The notes under the pieces are model-generated. The model saw nothing but the letters and a program-made list of their open reading frames with translations, was not told where the DNA came from and did no database searches. The translations under genes and the position numbers were made by a program. From a virus, in the IMG/VR virus record IMGVR_UViG_3300044630_005024, positions 1-49,971 of that record: a DNA stretch of 49,971 bases; one strand, 5' to 3'. Positions 8,159 to 16,064 of the stretch are shown one piece after another. The first letter of the stretch is position 1. Every line of letters starts with the position of its first letter.

Positions 8159-8527
8159 ATGAGCACTAAGCCAGTATTAAATTATTTCGAGTTCATCGCT
8201 GAGAAGAAGAATCAGGATCTTGCAACTCTTCCTACTAACGGTGGATCTAAATCAGCTAAATCAGTTGATGCGAAAATGGCGAAACTTGAAGGAACTAAAG
8301 GTAAAGCAATCACGAAGTCTGTTAAAGACGAGATGGCTCCTATGCCTAAGGCTAAAGGTTCTGAACCTAAGAAGATGGTTGACACTAAAGCTTCAAAGAT
8401 GCCTGCAGCAAAAGGATCTGAGCCTAAGAAGTCAGTTGACTCTAAGTTCTCAAACCTAAAAGTTACAGGTTCTGTTTCTAAGAAAACTGTAGCTGATAAC
8501 ATGGCTAAATTGCCAGGTAAAAAATAA
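8159..8527 (+). CDS. Lys-rich small protein with capsid-targeting-like N-terminus
   Basis: A 122-residue, strongly basic, low-complexity protein. Residues 7-15 read LNYFEFIAE. This closely resembles the capsid-targeting sequence of T4 internal proteins (TYQEFIAE) and the repeat of the scaffold encoded upstream. The body is built from loose repeats of about 20-25 residues around AKGSEPKKMVD and AKGSEPKKSVD. A basic, repetitive body is typical of DNA-associated internal head proteins. I infer a packaged internal protein cleaved after Glu15 by the prohead protease, released into the head and possibly injected with DNA. The ORF is flanked by its own promoter-like site and followed after 12 bases by another small gene. 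Confidence 0.7.
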   Translation: MSTKPVLNYFEFIAEKKNQDLATLPTNGGSKSAKSVDAKMAKLEGTKGKAITKSVKDEMAPMPKAKGSEPKKMVDTKASKMPAAKGSEPKKSVDSKFSNLKVTGSVSKKTVADNMAKLPGKK

Positions 8528-8539
8528 TCTTGCTCAATA

Positions 8540-8863
8540 ATGAAATTGACTTTCACAAACAGCAACCGTAACGACGGTTATGTAGCAGAGAGCTTTTCGT
8601 CATACGTGCAAGAAAATTCACTCAAAGATCTAGTCGGTAAGACTGACGATGAGGAATTGGATCTCGATGATGCAAGAGCAATCGGCAAGAAAATTACTAA
8701 GATGAAGGGCGAAGACCGTAAGAAATATATCGGAATCGTTAACTTCATGGGCGCTTCTTGCAGAATCTATAATGAGATCTGGGCAAACTATAAGCCAGTT
8801 GACCCAACCAAGAAGAAATCAAACACTGGCAAAGAATTCAAAGGCGAAAAAACAGTAGGATAA
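8540..8863 (+). CDS. Small hypothetical virion-type protein with tag-like motif
   Basis: A 107-residue protein of unknown family. Residues 18-25 read SFSSYVQE, close to the tag motif seen in the scaffold repeats and in the preceding gene. If cleaved there, a mature product of about 82 residues would remain, rich in K, D and E. The remainder has a KKYIGIVNFMGASCRIYNEI segment that looks helical and folded. It lies between the Lys-rich internal protein and an unknown gene, all on the late-promoter transcript that leads to the tail tube. Head or neck protein is a reasonable guess, not more. Confidence 0.6.
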   Translation: MKLTFTNSNRNDGYVAESFSSYVQENSLKDLVGKTDDEELDLDDARAIGKKITKMKGEDRKKYIGIVNFMGASCRIYNEIWANYKPVDPTKKKSNTGKEFKGEKTVG

Positions 8864-8864
8864 T

Positions 8865-9695
8865 TTGAACGCACGTGGTGTTATAGTTGAAGCAACAGCA
8901 AGTTTTGCAATTACATGGCAGAGAGTCGATGGTCAAATCAAATGGGATCAAAATGCCCAAAAGATTGAGCTACATGATGCTGATGTGTATCCTGATTTGG
9001 AATACACTGAGGCCTCAGCTAGAGCAACGTACGTTAAATACGTTTCTGCTGCAAGAATAAATGAACTGCTTACCGCTATCAATAATAAGATTGATCAACT
9101 TATCGGCACTGAAGATAAACCTGAGGACGCTGGCGCAACTCAAGCTCCAGACGATAGTACCAATCAACAGCAGGGAGCTGGTGGAATCCAGGTGAACGAG
9201 GATGAATCTAAAAAGGTTTCGGACATGACTGTAATTGTATATGGCCAGAACTTAAAATTCATTGAAGGTCAACGAAATACTACAACAGCAAATGCTGAGA
9301 TTCTTTTTAAAGTATCGAGCAATCTACAACCTGAACTTGGGGGTGGAGGTTTTGATAATACTGAAAAGATTTATGCAGAAATTACGACCTCAACTGGCAA
9401 ACACAAATTAGAATTTAATCAATTTGCTGAGGAGGTAACAAAATTTGGAGGAAATCTTCTAGCTCAAGTTCTACCATCTGTTGAGATGAGGCTTAAAGCA
9501 AAAGAAGACGTCTATGCATATGGTGACGAAGACTCAGCAGAGATCAAAGTAACCAAAGCAGTTAGAGCGGATCTTGAAAAACTTGATGACGTTAAACTCA
9601 AAGAAATTGAAGATACGATTCTTAGAATCAGAAATGATAGAACTGCGAAGAAAACAAAGGACATTGAAGCTCTCAATCAGTCCGCTGATAAATAA
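8865..9695 (+). CDS. Hypothetical protein between head and tail-tube genes
   Basis: A 276-residue protein with a probable TTG start, two bases after the previous stop codon. I do not recognise it. Residues about 60-80 form a short helical segment (SAARINELLTAINNKIDQLI). Residues about 85-120 are a Q/D/G-rich linker. Residues about 120-200 have beta character, and the C-terminus (about 215-270) is charged and helical. Its context between small head-type genes and the gp19-like tube gene suggests a virion or assembly role. Its last codons overlap a late-promoter-like motif for the tail tube gene. The start is uncertain because no ATG lies near the expected position. Confidence 0.6.
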   Translation: MNARGVIVEATASFAITWQRVDGQIKWDQNAQKIELHDADVYPDLEYTEASARATYVKYVSAARINELLTAINNKIDQLIGTEDKPEDAGATQAPDDSTNQQQGAGGIQVNEDESKKVSDMTVIVYGQNLKFIEGQRNTTTANAEILFKVSSNLQPELGGGGFDNTEKIYAEITTSTGKHKLEFNQFAEEVTKFGGNLLAQVLPSVEMRLKAKEDVYAYGDEDSAEIKVTKAVRADLEKLDDVKLKEIEDTILRIRNDRTAKKTKDIEALNQSADK

Positions 9696-9696
9696 C
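9686..9696 (+). promoter_or_regulatory. Late promoter-like motif for tail tube gene
   Basis: TGATAAATAAC overlaps the stop codon of the preceding gene. Its last base is 21 bases before the ATG at 9717, the same spacing as at the protease/scaffold and 47234 genes. Confidence 0.65.
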
Positions 9697-9716
9697 TAAA
9701 AAGTAAAAGACACGAA

Positions 9717-10307
9717 ATGGCTGGATTACCACATTGGAGAAATTCTACCGCAGCGACAAAGAAGTACGAACCTCTGTACCTTAACCAGTTCGAGGTAATT
9801 ATTACTCCTCCGCCAGCGGTTGCACAGGCAATCGGTTACGGAGATAACCTAATGCTCGAGCACGTTAAAAAAATTGAAGGTTTGCCTGAACTTGCTGCAA
9901 CTGGTAAACTCGCTGAACAGACTTACAAGTTCGCTAAGCGTATGTATGCTCCAGCAAAGCCAGTTGATACTATTGCTACACTTAAGATTGACTTTGAAGT
10001 TAACTTGAATGAAGATAATGACATGTACATCTATAATGCTCTTAGAGCATGGGCGGATCTAGTTTATGATCCACTAACTGGTGCACAAGGTCTTAAAAGA
10101 GACTACGCGGATGCTATCATTTCGGTAAATATTTTCAACAGAGTTGGAGACATTTACAGACAATTTGACTTTACTCCAGTATTCATCGGTCCAGATAAAT
10201 TATCTGAAATGAAGCTTGATTATGGTTCTGACGAGATTTTCCGTCTCCAAGCAACATTCACAGCTGACACATTCACTGAAACTAGAATCGGTGCGGTAAG
10301 AGTATAA
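9717..10307 (+). CDS. Tail tube protein, gp19-like
   Basis: A 196-residue protein of the T4 gp19 family (T4 gp19 is 163 residues). Polymerised hexamers form the inner tail tube through which DNA passes. Supporting features are the LYLNQFEVIITPPP start of the beta sandwich (residues about 20-35), an EHVKKIEGLPEL segment, a tyrosine-rich KFAKRMYAP loop, the NEDNDMYIYNALRAWADLVYDP helix region, and the C-terminal RLQATFTADTF strand. It has its own late-promoter-like motif. The tail sheath lies about 15 kb away on the same strand and is also expressed late. Confidence 0.88.
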   Translation: MAGLPHWRNSTAATKKYEPLYLNQFEVIITPPPAVAQAIGYGDNLMLEHVKKIEGLPELAATGKLAEQTYKFAKRMYAPAKPVDTIATLKIDFEVNLNEDNDMYIYNALRAWADLVYDPLTGAQGLKRDYADAIISVNIFNRVGDIYRQFDFTPVFIGPDKLSEMKLDYGSDEIFRLQATFTADTFTETRIGAVRV

Positions 10308-10327
10308 AATAAACTGAGACTATAAAC

Positions 10328-10966
10328 ATGGATATGTTCAATGCAAAAGATCGCAGAAACCCGAAGATGGACGACTATATGAACGTCTCTAAACCGGCAT
10401 TTGGCGGTCCAAAAGAAAAACAAGATTTTGATAAATCTAAACGCACATTCCTAAAAGGCTATCAACGAGAAATCGAAAGAAACGCTGATTTCGAAGGCGG
10501 AAAAGAAAACCCAAACTACGATACCACTTGGAAGGCAATATCTAGAGATGTTGTTAATAGACAAGCGGGAAAAAAACCATTTGATCCGATGTACACATCA
10601 CCAACATTTAAAACTTCCGATAAGGTCGAAGAGGGCAGAATTCTACGCTATAATGAATTCGTCAACGAAAACTTTGAGGACATGCTTAACGGCGAAGAAA
10701 AGGAAGAAATGCCGAATGGCATGGAAGGTATGGAAGACATGCCAGAAAAACCTGAACTAGACGAGGAAAAACTTGAAGCACTTATTGAAGAATTCGGTAA
10801 GGACATGAAGAAACTGATCGATGCAGTTTGCGAAGCAATGGAACTTGAAAAAGAAGAATGCTGCGACTATATTTGTGCTGCTATTGAGAAAGTATGTCAT
10901 TCACCAGAAGAAGAAGGCGAAGAGAAAGAAGAAGGCACTGAAGAAGACGAGAACGAAGAAAAGTAA
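10328..10966 (+). CDS. Acidic protein with internal tag-like motif
   Basis: A 212-residue unknown. The N-terminal 100 residues are polar, with many K, D and N. Residues 106-114 read LRYNEFVNE, matching the tag motif of the scaffold repeats. The region after it is extremely acidic (ends in an E-rich run) and contains a helical segment with four cysteines (residues about 154-190, including EKEECCDYICAAIEKVC). Cleavage after Glu114 would separate the two halves. T4 has an acidic head-core protein (gp67) that is digested during maturation, so a minor core or scaffold protein is one possibility. It ends just before a bidirectional terminator shared with the opposite-strand block. Confidence 0.62.
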   Translation: MDMFNAKDRRNPKMDDYMNVSKPAFGGPKEKQDFDKSKRTFLKGYQREIERNADFEGGKENPNYDTTWKAISRDVVNRQAGKKPFDPMYTSPTFKTSDKVEEGRILRYNEFVNENFEDMLNGEEKEEMPNGMEGMEDMPEKPELDEEKLEALIEEFGKDMKKLIDAVCEAMELEKEECCDYICAAIEKVCHSPEEEGEEKEEGTEEDENEEK

Positions 10967-10990
10967 TCGATTCTAAATACTATTGGAAAC

Positions 10991-11020
10991 AAAAAAGGAC
11001 CTCTTACGGGGTCCTTTTTC
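10991..11020. terminator. Bidirectional terminator between convergent blocks
   Basis: AAAAAGGACC ... GGTCCTTTTT gives a stem of about 10 bp with A-run on one side and T-run on the other. It can therefore stop transcription arriving from the plus-strand late genes and from the minus-strand replication block, whose last gene ends at 11020. Confidence 0.9.
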
Positions 11021-11415
11021 TATTTTATACGAACGATGTCGGTTCGAGTAGTTTCATACTCGTCATCCGGATCTAGTACCTTTGCGTGAAACTGAACAGT
11101 CGAGTAAGACTGGTTCAAGAATTCCAATGTATTGATTATGGAAGTCAAACTCAGGCTCTGATTGACGTAGATTATTCGGCTGTATTTACGATTTCTAACG
11201 TTTACTGCCTTATCGATCAATTTCTTAATCTCATAGTTGATCAAAAATGCTTGAATCTTATTTGGCACAACAATATCTTGCTCAAATTTCTCCTTTAATA
11301 TCTTATTGACATTAAGAAGGTAATCACATTTGGCTTTCTTTGAAAATTTGTTTATGAACTGCTTCTGATCCCTTACAAATAGGATTTCCAGATTGCGGTC
11401 AATGCTGTCTATCAT
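11020..11415 (-). CDS. Hypothetical protein at end of replication block
   Basis: A 131-residue protein, basic and rich in I, K, N and L, with no family I recognise. The start codon overlaps the stop of the dCMP deaminase gene (ATGA), so the two are probably translationally coupled. It is the final gene of the long minus-strand block, ending inside the terminator stem. Predicted to be mostly helical in residues 10-70, with a beta strand in RIIYVNQSLS. No signal peptide or membrane segment is apparent. Confidence 0.6.
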   Translation of the reverse strand: MIDSIDRNLEILFVRDQKQFINKFSKKAKCDYLLNVNKILKEKFEQDIVVPNKIQAFLINYEIKKLIDKAVNVRNRKYSRIIYVNQSLSLTSIINTLEFLNQSYSTVQFHAKVLDPDDEYETTRTDIVRIK

Positions 11416-11876
11416 GGTAAATCAATTTTTTTGAGATCAATGCCGGCCTTCGCTAAGAGCTCAAGGCCTTGACGGTCTCTATATTCTTCTAAATAGACGA
11501 CTCGAGTAATTCCCGATTGTAGAATTAATTTGCTACATTCTCGGCATGGAGAATACGTAATATAGAGAGTTGAACCTTCGCAACTTTGAGTTGATCTAGC
11601 AACTTTTGCAATTGCATTTGACTCAGCGTGTAATACGTACCACTTAGTCTCATAGTCAACGAAATTGTTATTCTCATCGAATGTTGGAATCTCACACTCG
11701 TTTTCAAAGCCAGATGGCGTTCCATTATATCCATCTGAAATAATGGTGGTCCCTTTAACTATGAGAGCTCCCACTTTTTTACGGCGAGCCTTTGATAGCT
11801 CTGCCCAAGTGAGTGCCATTTTGATGTATGTTATGTCATACTGGTGCTGTCTTTCTGAATCTTTATGCATATACAT
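11412..11876 (-). CDS. dCMP deaminase (zinc-dependent cytidine deaminase family)
   Basis: A 154-residue enzyme converting dCMP to dUMP, the precursor for dTMP. The two zinc-site motifs are plain: HAESNAIAK (His zinc ligand and catalytic Glu, about residues 78-86) and PCRECSK (two Cys ligands, about residues 110-116). The region KVGALIVKGTTIISDGYNGTPSG (first 20 residues and following) matches the family's substrate-pocket segment. T4 gene cd encodes the equivalent 193-residue enzyme. Its start abuts the stop of the TS-family gene, so the pair is coupled. Together with the dUTPase and ribonucleotide reductase it shifts pools toward DNA precursors. Confidence 0.93.
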   Translation of the reverse strand: MYMHKDSERQHQYDITYIKMALTWAELSKARRKKVGALIVKGTTIISDGYNGTPSGFENECEIPTFDENNNFVDYETKWYVLHAESNAIAKVARSTQSCEGSTLYITYSPCRECSKLILQSGITRVVYLEEYRDRQGLELLAKAGIDLKKIDLP

Positions 11877-12763
11877 TATTTCGTCTTATCGTAGTTTTCG
11901 AATATCCAAGCAAGCAAATCGTCTTTGTCTTGTATAAGTAATATTGAATTGTCTTCTGGTCCTTCTAGCGTTTGGAAAATAGTCATGAGATCTTGAGTTG
12001 GAACTCCAGCTGGATCAACTAGATCCGTTTTGACTGGGGGCAGACTCTCAGGAATAAAGTGGTGTTGTAGCATTTGATTGACTAGTTCATAGTGTCTATC
12101 ATAGATATGATACGAGTTTGCAGTATGCGAATACTGGCCCAATTCCAAATTAGGGTAAGTTGGTTTCAAGTGAGCGAGCATCTGCATCTGTAAAGCACAG
12201 AAAAACGCGACATCAGTTGGAGTTCCCCAAATTGCATCATTACTTCTCATAAAGACACTCATGTGAAGTCGATTCTCTCTAATATGGAAGTTTGCATACA
12301 TTGTACACACAAAATCCTTATTCTCAGCATACTGATGTATTGGCATATTGAAATGCATCACAGCTTGTCTAGTATATTGATCTTTAATTAAAGAGGTTAA
12401 TGCCCATTGATATTGGGATGTGCCTACGTGATTTTTTACACTAAAGATAAGGTTACCATAAGCAGAATTTGCCGTCCCGTCTGGGTTTTGGATTGTTTCC
12501 CAGAATTTAGCGTGTTTTGAAATAAACGATACATCATTACGTCCCAAGAAATACCACAAAAATTCTGCAGCTAGATACTTCTTTTGAGAGCCTCTAACTG
12601 GATTTCTATATAGACATGACGTTGGATCTTCCACGACAATGCATGCATCAAGATATTCTTTACTGACTGTTCCTCTGGCATTATTTACTACACCAGTTAA
12701 CATTAATGACTTTAATGATTGGTGGTATGCTTGAGCGAAAGTTTTTCCTTTAAATACTAACAT
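11876..12763 (-). CDS. Thymidylate synthase/dCMP hydroxymethylase family enzyme with Asp at the base-selecting position
   Basis: A 295-residue protein of the thymidylate synthase superfamily. Family features: EFLWYFLGRNDVSFISKHAK at 67-86, the SAYGNL block at 100-105, catalytic Cys153 in FVCTMYANFHIRENRLH, the phosphate-binding FMRSND at 171-176, and HIYDRH at 219-224. In dUMP-specific synthases the residue 31 positions after the catalytic Cys is Asn (E. coli Cys146 and Asn177). Here it is Asp184. T4 dCMP hydroxymethylase (Cys148, Asp179) also has Asp there, and T4 gp42 shares the MRSND string. The substrate may therefore be dCMP, which would give 5-hydroxymethyl- or 5-methyl-dCMP. The adjacent dCMP deaminase fits either reading. 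Plain thymidylate synthase remains possible. Confidence 0.8.
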   Translation of the reverse strand: MLVFKGKTFAQAYHQSLKSLMLTGVVNNARGTVSKEYLDACIVVEDPTSCLYRNPVRGSQKKYLAAEFLWYFLGRNDVSFISKHAKFWETIQNPDGTANSAYGNLIFSVKNHVGTSQYQWALTSLIKDQYTRQAVMHFNMPIHQYAENKDFVCTMYANFHIRENRLHMSVFMRSNDAIWGTPTDVAFFCALQMQMLAHLKPTYPNLELGQYSHTANSYHIYDRHYELVNQMLQHHFIPESLPPVKTDLVDPAGVPTQDLMTIFQTLEGPEDNSILLIQDKDDLLAWIFENYDKTK

Positions 12764-12770
12764 ATTTTAT

Positions 12771-12796
12771 TTTACTAAGGTTTGATGAATAGTTTA
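12771..12796 (-). promoter_or_regulatory. Possible middle promoter element upstream of the TS-family gene
   Basis: Read on the minus strand: AAACTAT, five bases, then AAACCTTAGTA and an A/T-rich run to the ATG. The same two-block element occurs before gp32 and, with changes, before uvsX. All three are replication or nucleotide genes, so a phage-specific early or middle promoter is plausible. Not matched to any known consensus. Confidence 0.4.
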
Positions 12797-12797
12797 G

Positions 12798-14465
12798 TTA
12801 AGAGATTGTCATATCAGAGAAGTGCTCTTTATTCTCAACATAGATCTTCATATCGAATAGCTCCTCTGGTAGCATATCATGGGAAATTACAAAGATGTTC
12901 ATGTTATACTTCTTTGAAAAATCTTTAAGTAAATCGACAATTCTATAGATTGACTCAACATCGAGAGAAGAAAATACTTCGTCTAGGAATAGCAGATTTA
13001 CTTGATGATGCTTCATTTTAATAAGTTCAAGCATACAGAGTAAGACAATTAAGTTCATCTTTTTCTGTTCACCAGCCGACAATGAATCTGGAGAGATCTG
13101 CATTCCCAAGTGAGTGATAATTGGATCAAACTCAAGATCAAATTCAAATGCAAATTTGAACTCAAGAATCTTTGCAACCTTTAGGATCTTTTTATTTAGA
13201 ATTGGAATGATTTGACTCATTAGTAACTTCTTCATACCATTGTCTCCTAAGATTACTTCCATTTCCTGACTCATCTTAAGCTTCTCGTCGATTTCGACCT
13301 TTTCAGTCGAGATCTCTCTGATCTTTTGTTTGATAGTATCGATTACTTTCTTGATTCGATCAACTCCAGTTGTGTCAGTTTGTATCGGATTCTCAAGATT
13401 CTGCTTCTCACGCTTGAGAGCTGGCAGCTGAGCCTGAATTGTAGTATAATCGGTTTTCTTCTTGGCTTGAGAAGTCTCAAGTTCTCTAACTTTGTTGGTA
13501 AGCTCAGTTAATCTAGCTGTGATATCTGGTAGCTTGTTTTTCTCTGTAATCTGCTTCGCTTCAAGCTTATTCTTAATTTCTAAGTGAACTGTGTCAGTAA
13601 GATCCGAAAGACAGTGTGGGCACTTGTTCTTTTCATAAATCGCAAGTTTTGAGTTAATCTCCTGAATATTAAATTGGACTTTGCTGCGTTCTTCTTTAAC
13701 TGAGTTAACGTCTTTTGTGATAGCATCGAACTCAGTTTTTAAAGCAGTAAATTCGTCCTTAATTGTTGTCTGACTTGATTCAAATTTTGAAATTTGGTCA
13801 GCAAGCTCAGCAATTCTAGATTCATTTATTTGAACGATATCGTTTTTGAGACCGTTCAATTGCTCAATTGAATTTTTTAGTACCTCAGTATTATGTTCAA
13901 TCGACGCTTGTATTGAACGGCTCTTGGTCAAAAGTTCCTTTGTCTCTTCTTTAGTTATGACTGCCATATCATTTAAGACGTCAAGGCCAAAGATCTTATC
14001 GATAATTTTTCGCTTATCAGCTGGACTAAGTTTTACGAAACTCTTAAAATCGTTTACGGATAAAGAGATTGTGTTAGAAAATACGTTGAATGGGATCTTA
14101 GTGAGTTCCTCTTCGATAAATTCATCAACTCGTCTTTTATCTGGTAAATTATGATCAGTGCTGTTTATTTGTAGCCTAGAAAAATTCGGTTCGAGGCCTC
14201 GTTCTATCTCAATTGAATCTCCGCCTCCAGTCTTAAATTTGATGTAGGTATATGCATTCTTATTAATTCGATTTGGAATCTCTTTAGTCTTACGAACCGC
14301 GGACTTTCCATAGATTGAAACCGTTAATGCATCAGAAATTGAAGACTTACCTCCGCCATTCTTACCTTGAACAAGGACAAGTCGTGGATTGTCATCGAAT
14401 GTGAATTCTTGTAATTTGTTTCCGTACGAACAAATATTTTTAAAGGCAAATTTTTCTATCTTCAT
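12798..14465 (-). CDS. 46: Recombination exonuclease subunit gp46 (Rad50/SbcC-like ATPase)
   Basis: A 555-residue SMC-type ATPase, matching T4 gp46 (560 residues). With gp47 it forms the nuclease that resects DNA ends for recombination-dependent replication and host DNA breakdown. Visible motifs: Walker A GKNGGGKSS at residues 34-42, two coiled-coil arms (about 175-275 and 295-395), the zinc hook CPHC at 282-285 between them, the LSAGEQKK signature and a Walker B LLFLDEVFSSLD in the last 90 residues. It overlaps the SET-domain gene by four bases, which in turn overlaps gp47, so all three are translated together. Confidence 0.95.
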   Translation of the reverse strand: MKIEKFAFKNICSYGNKLQEFTFDDNPRLVLVQGKNGGGKSSISDALTVSIYGKSAVRKTKEIPNRINKNAYTYIKFKTGGGDSIEIERGLEPNFSRLQINSTDHNLPDKRRVDEFIEEELTKIPFNVFSNTISLSVNDFKSFVKLSPADKRKIIDKIFGLDVLNDMAVITKEETKELLTKSRSIQASIEHNTEVLKNSIEQLNGLKNDIVQINESRIAELADQISKFESSQTTIKDEFTALKTEFDAITKDVNSVKEERSKVQFNIQEINSKLAIYEKNKCPHCLSDLTDTVHLEIKNKLEAKQITEKNKLPDITARLTELTNKVRELETSQAKKKTDYTTIQAQLPALKREKQNLENPIQTDTTGVDRIKKVIDTIKQKIREISTEKVEIDEKLKMSQEMEVILGDNGMKKLLMSQIIPILNKKILKVAKILEFKFAFEFDLEFDPIITHLGMQISPDSLSAGEQKKMNLIVLLCMLELIKMKHHQVNLLFLDEVFSSLDVESIYRIVDLLKDFSKKYNMNIFVISHDMLPEELFDMKIYVENKEHFSDMTIS

Positions 14466-14956
14466 GAATTTAAGTATGTAAGCTCTTCACCGGTTCCGAT
14501 ATCTTTTACTGTGATAATATGGTATAGTTTACTATCACTATCAAAGTTCATTTTGATATTCGGATAAGAACTTCTGTTATAAACTGACCCGAACCCTGAG
14601 AGCAGGCCACCAGTTTCAATTTCAAGTAAAGCGGTGACGTTTCCAGGACCAAGTAAAATGCTCTTTGCTTCAGATGGAGTCAGCTGACCTTCATTTAAAC
14701 GGCGCTGGATCTCCATATCACTTAGGGTAGAAATAATTTCTCTTTCTCGACGAAGTCCATCTGGATTTGGAAAGATTCTATCAAGTAGAGGAGATTTAAC
14801 TTTTTCCAAAGAGTTAATTGTTATCTTTGGCAGCATGATTAAAATACAGGTCTCGATAGTGGTTCCCATTGGGATATAGTCTCGAGCAAAGACTCCAAAT
14901 TTAGAAAGACTAAGCTTCTTGATCTCAAGAAGATTATGAACGAATGGATTATGCAT
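14462..14956 (-). CDS. SET-domain-like protein inserted between gp46 and gp47
   Basis: A 164-residue protein with three blocks typical of SET lysine methyltransferases. These are KFGVFARDYIPMGTTIE at residues 19-35 (the G-x-G-(V/L)-F-A and I-x-x-G strands), GSVYNRSSYPNI at 123-134 (compare NHS-x-x-PN, which binds the methyl donor S-adenosylmethionine), and VKDIGTGEELTYLN at 150-163 (compare I-x-x-GEEL-T-x-x-Y). The NH of NHS is replaced by NR and the final Y-x-Y tyrosine is shifted or lost, so activity is uncertain. The middle (36-117) is an unrecognised insert. It overlaps both neighbours, implying expression with the gp46/47 nuclease. Protein methylation of a host or phage target is the inference. 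Confidence 0.7.
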   Translation of the reverse strand: MHNPFVHNLLEIKKLSLSKFGVFARDYIPMGTTIETCILIMLPKITINSLEKVKSPLLDRIFPNPDGLRREREIISTLSDMEIQRRLNEGQLTPSEAKSILLGPGNVTALLEIETGGLLSGFGSVYNRSSYPNIKMNFDSDSKLYHIITVKDIGTGEELTYLNS

Positions 14957-16064
14957 ACTTATTGAGCTCCTTTACTTTTTTAAAAGTCTGATTGAAACGC
15001 TGAGTTAGGTCGTCCTTAACTGTTTGTGAATAGTCTTTAGCGTTTAAATAGTGAGAAAAAATATCTCCAATATTGAATTCGTCTTGAATATCAAATTCAA
15101 CGGTTTGAGCTTCATCTGATTCCTGAGAACCGACATACGTAAAGAATTCTACTTTGCGATATTTTGAGTCGGCGATCTTTTCCAAGAAATTTGTGATTGA
15201 TATTCTATTTGCAAAGCTCACGTCAATCATTACATCGACAAAGTTGTTTTTGAACTTTTGATTGATTTCTGCAATCGTCATTTCTAGTATGTCGTACATG
15301 TCTATCTTTAGAAAAGTAGGTGACACTAGATTCGGAACAAATTGTTCAACTAATTCTGAACTAGTTACGTCTAATATGTAATGACCTTTTTGATTGTCTC
15401 TATCTCCACGATCCATTTGATATGGAGTTCCTGTGTAGAGTAGGTTTTTCTTTTCTTGACGAATGTGAATATGCCCTGCATAGACTCGAGCATAACTCTT
15501 AAGCGCATTTAGCTCTAAACCATGCTCAACCTTAGCGAATTTATTAAGAGTAAGCCCCTTAACGTCAGCATGACAAACTATATACTTTGCCGAATCAGTA
15601 TAGTCCTCAACTATACCGGCAAGCCTAGTATAATCTTCAACCCAAGGCAACATCAAGAAAGGATGAACTTTGTTAATGTTGAGTAATTCAGGTTTCTCAA
15701 ATACGTGGATGTTATCTGCCAAATAGGTCAGAGATTTTACAGAGTTGACGTCATTTTTGTCTTTGTAGTAGACGTCATGATTTCCCAAGATTATGAAAAC
15801 TCCCCTCTTAAACTTTTTAGCGAGCTGTGAAAAGATTCCAAAAACCTCTGTTTGGATTCGAATATTGACTGATTCTCTTGAATGGAAGATGTCTCCCTCT
15901 AACATCAAAATATCTCGATCTTCGTCGAAGTCTGAATCGACTTGATGAATAAACTCTTCCAGTAGCCATTGCTTCTGAATCTCAAGCCATTCAATCGAGT
16001 TGTTCTTGATGCCAAGGTGTAAATCTCCGACGAGATGTATTTTTCTGATGTTATCTAGTTTCAT
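14949..16064 (-). CDS. 47: Recombination nuclease subunit gp47 (Mre11/SbcD-like)
   Basis: A 371-residue calcineurin-type metallophosphoesterase (T4 gp47 is 339 residues). The metal-binding motifs appear in order: GDLHLG (Asp14, His16), LEGDIFHSRES, LGNHDVYY, a CHAD motif about 170 residues in, and YAGHIHIRQ. The C-terminal 110 residues would hold the capping and gp46-binding region. It pairs with the downstream gp46 ATPase. The start overlaps the stop of the preceding acidic gene by one base. Confidence 0.95.
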   Translation of the reverse strand: MKLDNIRKIHLVGDLHLGIKNNSIEWLEIQKQWLLEEFIHQVDSDFDEDRDILMLEGDIFHSRESVNIRIQTEVFGIFSQLAKKFKRGVFIILGNHDVYYKDKNDVNSVKSLTYLADNIHVFEKPELLNINKVHPFLMLPWVEDYTRLAGIVEDYTDSAKYIVCHADVKGLTLNKFAKVEHGLELNALKSYARVYAGHIHIRQEKKNLLYTGTPYQMDRGDRDNQKGHYILDVTSSELVEQFVPNLVSPTFLKIDMYDILEMTIAEINQKFKNNFVDVMIDVSFANRISITNFLEKIADSKYRKVEFFTYVGSQESDEAQTVEFDIQDEFNIGDIFSHYLNAKDYSQTVKDDLTQRFNQTFKKVKELNKYA

